Shown here: in pieces, positions 57,432 through 64,000 of the stretch
How the letters are laid out: each line of letters begins with the position of its first letter
Position numbering within the stretch: the first letter of the stretch is position 1
Source: Donghicola mangrovi
Lineage (GTDB): Bacteria > Pseudomonadota > Alphaproteobacteria > Rhodobacterales > Rhodobacteraceae
Length of the DNA: 64,000 nucleotides
Direction: 5' to 3'
Assembly: GCF_013377535.1 (NCBI RefSeq)
Contig: NZ_JABCJE010000001.1
Span: 620,001 to 684,000 of the forward strand
The notes under the pieces: model-generated
What the model was told of the DNA's origin: nothing
Databases searched by the model: none
The model's input: the letters and a program-made list of their open reading frames with translations, nothing else
Program-made: the position numbers and the translations under genes

Positions 57432-58820
57432 TTATTGGAATCGCGGGTTTTCAACCCCAATTTTTGCAAATTCGTTACGAGAAGCCTCAAGATTTGCCCG
57501 TGGAAGGATCACTTCGACGATCGCACCACATTGTTCCACCCCAATCGATTCGGGGTCCAAGGGGTCGGAGCCGTTAGCAAAAGTCAACTCTGCGCCTAAA
57601 CGTTCTAGTAACGTTTTGGCGATGAAAAGGCCCAAACCCATGCCCTCGTATTCGGGGCGCTGGCTGATATCGCGCTCGGCGCGGCGGCGGCGGACAAAGG
57701 GATCGCCAATCCGGCCGATGATGCTGACGGGGTAGCCTTGGCCGTCGTCGATGATGCGGACGGTGATGGTGTTTTCGGTCCAGCGGGCCTCGATCCATAC
57801 CTTGGAGCGCGAGAAGTCCACAGCGTTCTGCACCAGATTGCGGATGCCGTGGATCAGTTCGGGGCGGCGCAGGATGGCGGGGGCATCCTCTTCGCCCTCG
57901 GGGGGCCAGTCGAAGATCAGGCTGGAGCCACGGTCGCGGTGGGGCTCGGCGGCCTCTTCCAGAACGGTGGTCAGGGGAGCCTGGCGCAGGTGCAGGTCGT
58001 CTTTGCCCGCGCGGCCCATGGACCGCAGGATATCGCGGCAGCGGTCGGCCTGTTCGCGGATCAAAAGAGCGTCCTCTTGCAGGTCGGGACGGTCGTCCAG
58101 CTCTTCGGCCAGCTCGGCGCTGGTCAGCTTGATCGTCGCCAAGGGGGTGCCCAGTTCGTGGGCCGCCGCAGCCACCACGCCGCCAAGGTCGGTCAGCTTC
58201 TGTTCACGCGCCAAGGCCATCTGGGTGGCCTGCAAGGCATCGGACATGGTGTGCATCTCGGACGTCACGCGCCGCGCATACAGGCCCAGAAACATCACCC
58301 CGATCACAATCGCGACCCACGTGCCAAAGACAAACAGGTCGGGCACGCGCAGAACCTCGCCCTCCTGCGTGTGGAGCAGAATGTGGTATTTCGCCAGAAA
58401 GGTCACAACGACCACCGCAGTGACCCCCAGCAGCAGGAACGACCGCAGCCCCATCACCGCCGAGGACACCGTCACCGGCCCAAGGATCAGCAGCGCAAAG
58501 GGGTTGTGCAGTCCGCCCGTCAGGTACAGCAGGAACCCCAACTGCAGGATGTCGAACAGCACCATCAGGAAATTCTCGGTCTCTGACAGGCGCTTGTTCT
58601 GGGGAAACACGAACAAAGAGATCAGGTTGCCGATCACCGATACGCCGACAGCCATAAAACACAAGCCGATCTCCAGCTGTAGGCCGTACATCCATTGGGC
58701 GACGATAATCGCCCCCAGCTGCCCTCCTATCGCGAGCCATCGCAGCAGGATCATGGTACGAAGACGGACAAAGTGGTTACGACCACCGAAACCGGTCGGG
58801 AACAGGCTGGTATCTGCCAT
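57432..58820 (-). CDS. regB: Redox-sensing histidine kinase RegB (PrrB)
   Basis: About 462 residues. Six membrane segments fill residues 25-180. The ubiquinone-site motif GGLHNPF is at 102-108, phospho-histidine H221 in AAAAHELGTPLATIKLT, and the redox cysteine C261 in QADRCRDIL; the ATPase has IIDDGQGYP and GMGLGLFIAKTLL. RegB senses quinone redox state and phosphorylates RegA. The ATG at 58820 opens MADTSLFPTGF. Divergent from senC-regA by 91 bases. Confidence 0.95.
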   Translation of the reverse strand: MADTSLFPTGFGGRNHFVRLRTMILLRWLAIGGQLGAIIVAQWMYGLQLEIGLCFMAVGVSVIGNLISLFVFPQNKRLSETENFLMVLFDILQLGFLLYLTGGLHNPFALLILGPVTVSSAVMGLRSFLLLGVTAVVVVTFLAKYHILLHTQEGEVLRVPDLFVFGTWVAIVIGVMFLGLYARRVTSEMHTMSDALQATQMALAREQKLTDLGGVVAAAAHELGTPLATIKLTSAELAEELDDRPDLQEDALLIREQADRCRDILRSMGRAGKDDLHLRQAPLTTVLEEAAEPHRDRGSSLIFDWPPEGEEDAPAILRRPELIHGIRNLVQNAVDFSRSKVWIEARWTENTITVRIIDDGQGYPVSIIGRIGDPFVRRRRAERDISQRPEYEGMGLGLFIAKTLLERLGAELTFANGSDPLDPESIGVEQCGAIVEVILPRANLEASRNEFAKIGVENPRFQ

Positions 58821-58911
58821 GGCGATGCCTAAATGGGTTGCGACAAGGTAAACCATTGTTACGGGCCGCAGGTTTTGGGATCAACGGCACGTTTTGATAA
58901 AGGAGACGGGT

Positions 58912-59538
58912 ATGCAGAAAGCATTGGCAATCGGGGCCGCGGCCGCAGTGGTGGCAGTGGTCGGAGGTACAGCGGCTTTCGTGCTGACCCGCGGCAACGC
59001 CGACGACAAATTCGCAGAGTGCCGGACCAGCGCGGTCGCTGGCGGAGCCGGGCAGATCGGCGGCCCCTTTGAACTGGTCGATGAAAACGGCAAGACGGTC
59101 ACGGATCAGGATGTGATCCAGCGCCCGTCCCTGCTGTATTTCGGCTATACCTTCTGCCCCGACGTTTGCCCCTTTGACACGGTGCGGAACGCGGACGCCG
59201 TCGATATTCTGAAAGAGCGCGGGTATGATGTGCAGCCGGTCTTTATCTCGATCGACCCGGCGCGGGATACGCCCGAGGTGGTCAAGGACTTCACCGCCAA
59301 TATCCACCCTGACATGCTGGGTCTGACCGGCAGCGCCGAGCAGGTCAAAGCGGCCAGCCAAGCCTACCGCACCTATTACAAGAAGAACGACGCCGAAGAT
59401 CCCGAATGGTACCTGATGGATCACTCGACCTTCAGCTATCTGGTTCTGCCGCAGGATGGTTTCGTCGAATTCTATCGCCGCGACCTGAGTCCCGAACAGA
59501 TGGCCGACGGAATGCAGTGTTTTCTAGACGCTATGTAG
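58912..59538 (+). CDS. senC: SCO1/SenC copper chaperone for cytochrome oxidase
   Basis: A 208-residue membrane-anchored thioredoxin-fold protein. The N-terminal helix is ALAIGAAAAVVAVVGGTAAFVL. Copper ligands are C82 and C86 in TFCPDVCPFD and H171 in MDHSTFSYLV. It inserts copper into cytochrome c oxidase in the periplasm. AAGGAG precedes the ATG at 58912. The regB-senC-regA layout is the standard Rhodobacterales arrangement. Confidence 0.94.
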   Translation: MQKALAIGAAAAVVAVVGGTAAFVLTRGNADDKFAECRTSAVAGGAGQIGGPFELVDENGKTVTDQDVIQRPSLLYFGYTFCPDVCPFDTVRNADAVDILKERGYDVQPVFISIDPARDTPEVVKDFTANIHPDMLGLTGSAEQVKAASQAYRTYYKKNDAEDPEWYLMDHSTFSYLVLPQDGFVEFYRRDLSPEQMADGMQCFLDAM

Positions 59539-59615
59539 TCGCTGCGAAGGTTTGACGCATACACACCTACAGCATACAAACAAATAAAGGCCTGTAATTG
59601 GGTGGGGAGGTTACA

Positions 59616-60167
59616 ATGGCAGAAGCGCAGCTGGATCTCGGTGAAGACAAGACACTGCTCTTGGTTGACGATGACGAGCCGTTCCTGAAACGACTGGCCA
59701 AGGCGATGGAAAAACGCGGGTTTCTGGTGGAAACGGCGGACTCTGTCGCGGGGGGCAAGGCCGTGGCAACCGCGCGTCCTCCGGCCTATGCGGTGGTTGA
59801 TTTGCGGCTCGAAGACGGAAATGGCCTCGATGTGGTTGAAACCCTGCGTGACAAGCGCCCGGACTCTCGCATCGTGGTTCTGACGGGGTATGGGGCCATC
59901 GCGACCGCAGTTGCTGCGGTGAAAATCGGGGCGACCGACTATTTGTCGAAACCTGCGGATGCGACCGACATCACCAACGCCCTGCTCGCCACGAATGACG
60001 AACTGCCGCCGCCGCCGGAAAACCCGATGAGCGCGGATCGCGTCCGGTGGGAGCATATCCAGCGCGTTTACGAGCTGTGCGACCGCAACGTGTCGGAAAC
60101 CGCGCGCCGTTTGAACATGCACCGCCGTACCTTGCAGCGCATTCTGGCGAAGCGGTCGCCTAAATAA
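59616..60167 (+). CDS. regA: Redox response regulator RegA (PrrA)
   Basis: A 183-residue regulator. The receiver has LLLVDDDEPF, phospho-acceptor D62 in VVDLRLEDGNG, and LSKPADATDI. A proline linker (ELPPPPENP) leads to a Fis-type helix-turn-helix, NVSETARRLNMHRRTLQRIL. It controls respiration, photosynthesis, carbon and nitrogen fixation genes in relatives. GGGGAGG lies five bases before the ATG at 59616. Its end overlaps the convergent HD gene by eight bases. Confidence 0.95.
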   Translation: MAEAQLDLGEDKTLLLVDDDEPFLKRLAKAMEKRGFLVETADSVAGGKAVATARPPAYAVVDLRLEDGNGLDVVETLRDKRPDSRIVVLTGYGAIATAVAAVKIGATDYLSKPADATDITNALLATNDELPPPPENPMSADRVRWEHIQRVYELCDRNVSETARRLNMHRRTLQRILAKRSPK

Positions 60168-60753
60168 GCGCCAACAGCTCCGCGTGTCGCGCGGTGTAAT
60201 CCGCGCGCACCTGAACCGGCGGGCGCAGGTCGATGCTGATCTGGTCCAGCACGTCGGACGCGGGGCGACCGAACAGCTTGTTCGCCTCGGCCTCTTGGAA
60301 CCCCGCGATTTTCACCGCCTCGAGCCATGCGCTGACTTTGTCGGCGCGCTTGATCGCGGCCTTCACCGTCTTTGGCAGAATGGCTGGCAGGCCGAACCGG
60401 ATGTGGATCGCGGCCGTTAACCGTGCGTCCAGTTCGGAATAGGACGGCCCCACAGCAGCTTTCACCGGCGAGATCATGTCCCCGATGACGTATTCCGGCG
60501 CGTCGTGCAGTAGCGCTGCCAACTGCCATTTCGCGGGGGTTTTGGGGTTTTGCAGGGTATAAATCCGCTCCACCAACAAGGAATGCTCGGCAACCGAATA
60601 GGCATAATCCCCGATCGTCTGCCCGTTCCACCGCGCGACAAAGGCCAGCCCGTGGGCGATGTCCTCGACCTCGATATCCATGGGGGTGGGGTCCAGCAGG
60701 TCCAAGCGGCGACCTGATAGCATCCTTTGCCAGGCTCTGGGTGGCTGGGGCAT
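60160..60753 (-). CDS. HD-domain phosphohydrolase (YfbR-like)
   Basis: A 197-residue HD protein. Metal-binding residues appear as YSVAEHSLL (H57) and LLHDAPEYVIGD (H83, D84), with a later aspartate in IKRADKVSAW. YfbR relatives dephosphorylate deoxynucleoside monophosphates; substrate here is not proven. CAGGAG precedes the ATG at 60753. Convergent with regA, overlapping by eight bases. Confidence 0.86.
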   Translation of the reverse strand: MPQPPRAWQRMLSGRRLDLLDPTPMDIEVEDIAHGLAFVARWNGQTIGDYAYSVAEHSLLVERIYTLQNPKTPAKWQLAALLHDAPEYVIGDMISPVKAAVGPSYSELDARLTAAIHIRFGLPAILPKTVKAAIKRADKVSAWLEAVKIAGFQEAEANKLFGRPASDVLDQISIDLRPPVQVRADYTARHAELLALI

Positions 60754-61328
60754 GTGCGCTCCTGTGGTGGTTTCGAAATGAATAGGGGCACAGAAGGCAA
60801 AAGAAAATGGCGCGGTGCTGCCGAGCCGCGCCATGAGTAGAAAACAAACACTCGTTAACTTAGTCGGGATGGTCGTAATCTGAACCGGCCCTGACCCGCG
60901 GTATCAATTTGCTATTCGTGTGCGGGCAAAAATTTCCCGCAAGAACGATCAACCAGATCCGAGACAACACTCGAAAAACGCAAAGGGACTCATAAAAAAT
61001 TGGTGGATTAGTACTTGGGGGTAACCAATTCACCGATTTCCGGATCTGAATGAACAGTGCATGGGGGTGCAACTGTTTCGCAAATTGGTAGAATAAAGCT
61101 GGCAGCCTCCGTATTCTGTAAAACCGTTTTTTGGGTGATAGGGTATACTAAAACAACAACTAAACGTATTTCCGATGCAGATCACGATGCTTCACATCGC
61201 ACCTACACTTTAGGATATTGTTTCCAAAAATGGAACAGTAAAAATGCAGTTTTTCATGTGCATTGTCGGTATGGGCTACGGGTGCTATCTGCACGGCCAA
61301 AGACGTTAGATCGAAGGAGACGCCACCC
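60754..61328. other. 575-base intergenic region upstream of ahcY
   Basis: AT-richer than the genes around it. It contains an imperfect hairpin (AACAGTGCA...TGCAACTGTT, about 61052-61077), a smaller GCGGG/CCCGC pair near 60930, and a TATACT hexamer at 61144 without a clear -35. No convincing coding sequence is seen. I do not recognise a known SAM or SAH riboswitch in it, although such an element would fit ahcY. Confidence 0.5.
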
Positions 61329-62717
<1,389 letters not shown>

Positions 62718-62791
62718 CCGGTCCTCGGCGGGAACCCGCACGGGCCGCCCCCGAGAAAACAGCGATTTACCGCCATTTTGAGCGGCACAGG

Positions 62792-62822
62792 ACCCCGGTG
62801 GAAACTTCCTCCGGGGTTTTTT
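62792..62822 (+). terminator. Intrinsic terminator of ahcY
   Basis: ACCCCGGTGG pairs with CCTCCGGGGT (one T-T mismatch) and is followed by TTTTT. Confidence 0.85.
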
Positions 62823-62864
62823 GGTTGTCCGGTCACACCATGCATATGGAGAAGGAGTTAGATT

Positions 62865-63428
62865 ATGACCTTTAAAGCAATGATGATGACCGCCGCTGCA
62901 ACCGCCCTGATGACCGGTGCTGCAATTGCCGAAACCGCCTCGACCGAGATGAAGTCGCAGACCGAAATCGACGGTCAGGTGATGATGGAGCAGCCTGCTG
63001 ACCAGAACACCGCGATCGGCACCACCACCGATATGGGCGTTCAGGCCGATGCTACCCCCATGACCCCGATGGGTTCGGACACCGAGATGGCGCTGGCCCA
63101 GAAAACTGTCGGCGACGTCATCGGCATGGAGGTCGAGTCGATCAACGGTGATGATGTCGGCGAGATCGACTATGTGATCGCTGGCGATACCGGTGTAGAG
63201 GCCGTGATTGGTATCGGTGGTTTCCTGGGTCTGGGTGAGTACACCGTTGCTCTGCCCCTGAGCGATTTCACCGTGACCGAGGACGAGAAGCTGGTTCTGG
63301 CAAGCGACGCCGAAGCCCTGAAACAGCTGCCCCAGATTGACGAGAGCGGACTGGAAAGCCTGCCCGACGATATGGTGATTGCGGACGCTATGGTCGGCAC
63401 CCAGACCATCACCCCCGATAATTCGTAA
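62865..63428 (+). CDS. Exported PRC-barrel domain protein
   Basis: A 187-residue protein with a signal peptide (MTFKAMMMTAAATALMTGAAIA) and a low-complexity Met/Thr/Asp-rich stretch to about residue 75. A PRC-barrel domain follows (VIGMEVESINGDDVGEIDYVI, YTVALPLSDFTVTEDEKLVL). PRC barrels bind proteins or RNA; exported versions are common in alphaproteobacteria without a known role. GAAGGAG precedes the ATG. It is flanked by terminators, so it is transcribed alone. Confidence 0.83.
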   Translation: MTFKAMMMTAAATALMTGAAIAETASTEMKSQTEIDGQVMMEQPADQNTAIGTTTDMGVQADATPMTPMGSDTEMALAQKTVGDVIGMEVESINGDDVGEIDYVIAGDTGVEAVIGIGGFLGLGEYTVALPLSDFTVTEDEKLVLASDAEALKQLPQIDESGLESLPDDMVIADAMVGTQTITPDNS

Positions 63429-63447
63429 TCTCCGCTTTGCGGAAAGC

Positions 63448-63473
63448 AGGGGCGTGCCATCCGGTGCGCCCCT
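63448..63473 (+). terminator. Stem-loop after the PRC-barrel gene
   Basis: GGGGCGTGCC pairs with GGTGCGCCCC (two G-T pairs). The following TCTTCGT is only weakly T-rich, so strength is uncertain. Confidence 0.55.
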
Positions 63474-63593
63474 CTTCGTATGGTTAACCCTACGTTTACC
63501 CTTTTTTTCTTGTCGGAAAGGCAATCACGCTCTTACGGTTCCCGTGCAACCATGAAGCGAAGGCGTTCTGTTCGCCTGACGGGGAGAGTGAGA

Positions 63594-63935
63594 ATGGGAA
63601 AGCGTGACGATTTGATTGCCAAGTATGCCGATGACCTAAAGGCCAAATGCGGCATGGAGCCGGATATGGACCTGCTGACCAAGGTCACCATCGGGTGCGG
63701 CCCTTCGATTTACAATGCAGATGCATCGACCGTTGCCGCCAGCCAAGAGGCAGAGCTGGAGACGGTCAAAAAGAACTTCCTGATCAAGAAACTGGGCCTG
63801 TCTGACGGCCCCGAGCTGATGGATGCGATCCAGTCGGCGGTAGAGACCTATGGCCGCTCCGAGCGCAACAAATACCGCGCGGTCATGTATTACCTACTTG
63901 TCAAACATTTCGGAAAAGAAGCGATTTACGGCTGA
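63594..63935 (+). CDS. DUF2853 family protein
   Basis: A 113-residue, helix-rich cytoplasmic protein starting MGKRDDLIAKYADDLKAKCG; DMDLLTKVTIGCGPSIYNAD and RNKYRAVMYYLLVKHFGKE are the other conserved stretches. The family has no established function. The ATG at 63594 follows GGGGAG; an in-frame extension to 63480 is Arg/Ser-rich and unlike the family. It appears monocistronic. Confidence 0.85.
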   Translation: MGKRDDLIAKYADDLKAKCGMEPDMDLLTKVTIGCGPSIYNADASTVAASQEAELETVKKNFLIKKLGLSDGPELMDAIQSAVETYGRSERNKYRAVMYYLLVKHFGKEAIYG

Positions 63936-63957
63936 TTTCTCAGGGCTTTAAACTCTT

Positions 63958-63984
63958 GGAGCGGGCCAATTCGGGGGCCGCTCC
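63958..63984 (+). terminator. Stem-loop after the DUF2853 gene
   Basis: GGAGCGG pairs with CCGCTCC (7 pairs) around GCCAATTCGGGGG. The tail TTGCCGTTTGG has no strong T-run. Confidence 0.45.
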
Positions 63985-64000
63985 TTGCCGTTTGGTCCAA

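Noticed and set aside
58821-58911. FNR box in the regB/senC divergent region
   Set aside because: TTTTGATAAAGG and GGATCAACGG each resemble half of TTGAT-N4-ATCAA but do not pair at the right spacing.
60860-61072. A 70-codon minus-strand frame in the gap before ahcY
   Set aside because: No ribosome site, atypical composition and no recognisable domain.
60754-61328. SAM or SAH riboswitch upstream of ahcY
   Set aside because: I looked for the conserved cores of the SAH, SAM-II and SAM/SAH classes and could not find them by eye.

Overview
The window looks like an ordinary, gene-dense stretch of the main chromosome of a Rhodobacteraceae (Roseobacter-group) alphaproteobacterium. The basis is: high GC with strong C/G wobble bias; a complete RegB/SenC/RegA redox system; the tsaE-amgK-murU-addB-addA-trxA gene order; hrcA-grpE beside rph-rdgB-hemW; and the origin-proximal order parB-parA-rsmG-mnmG-mnmE-rho-hemJ / maf-aroE-coaE-dnaQ. 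I see no tRNA or rRNA gene, prophage, insertion sequence, integrase or CRISPR array.

Layout. 1-7.6 kb: a putrescine uptake and catabolism block: potFGHI, an FAD oxidase cut by the window edge, a divergent GntR regulator and a class III aminotransferase. Three TTGATCA-type sites suggest one regulon. 7.7-12.9 kb: an ABC exporter, then hslO-nudix-cca with overlapping genes, and a second Nudix gene. 12.8-14.6 kb: a response regulator/PP2C phosphatase facing an Hpt phosphotransfer protein. 14.6-24 kb: ilvA, an unknown membrane protein, argG, an SCP2-domain protein, a secreted DUF7282 protein, a kinase/aminotransferase/sulfotransferase-like cluster, and the fused malic enzyme MaeB. 24-31.6 kb: mutS, grpE-hrcA, rph-rdgB-hemW and a DUF454 protein.

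31.6-42 kb is the chromosome origin region. parB-parA-rsmG-mnmG-mnmE-rho-hemJ run leftwards and maf-aroE-coaE-dnaQ rightwards. The 397 bp between hemJ and maf has two perfect DnaA boxes, an AT-rich tract and eleven GANTC (CcrM) sites. Two perfect parS palindromes lie inside rsmG and at the start of mnmG. 42-47.9 kb: secB, fxsA, a Tim44-like adaptor, mltA, smr, hslVU and trxA. 47.9-57.4 kb: addAB, murU, amgK, tsaE and a kinase-less DivL-like PAS protein. 57.4-60.8 kb: regB, senC, regA and an HD hydrolase. 61-64 kb: ahcY behind a long leader, a PRC-barrel protein and a DUF2853 protein.

The genes cover polyamine use, replication start and segregation, DNA repair (MutS, AddAB), protein quality control (GrpE, Hsp33, HslVU, SecB, thioredoxin), tRNA modification (MnmE, MnmG, TsaE), cell-wall turnover (MltA, AmgK, MurU) and two-component or cell-cycle signalling. 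I found no clearly new multi-gene system. The most informative signals are the origin/parS architecture, the putative polyamine operator, a hairpin that may hide the divL ribosome site, and the overlapping aminotransferase/sulfotransferase-like pair.
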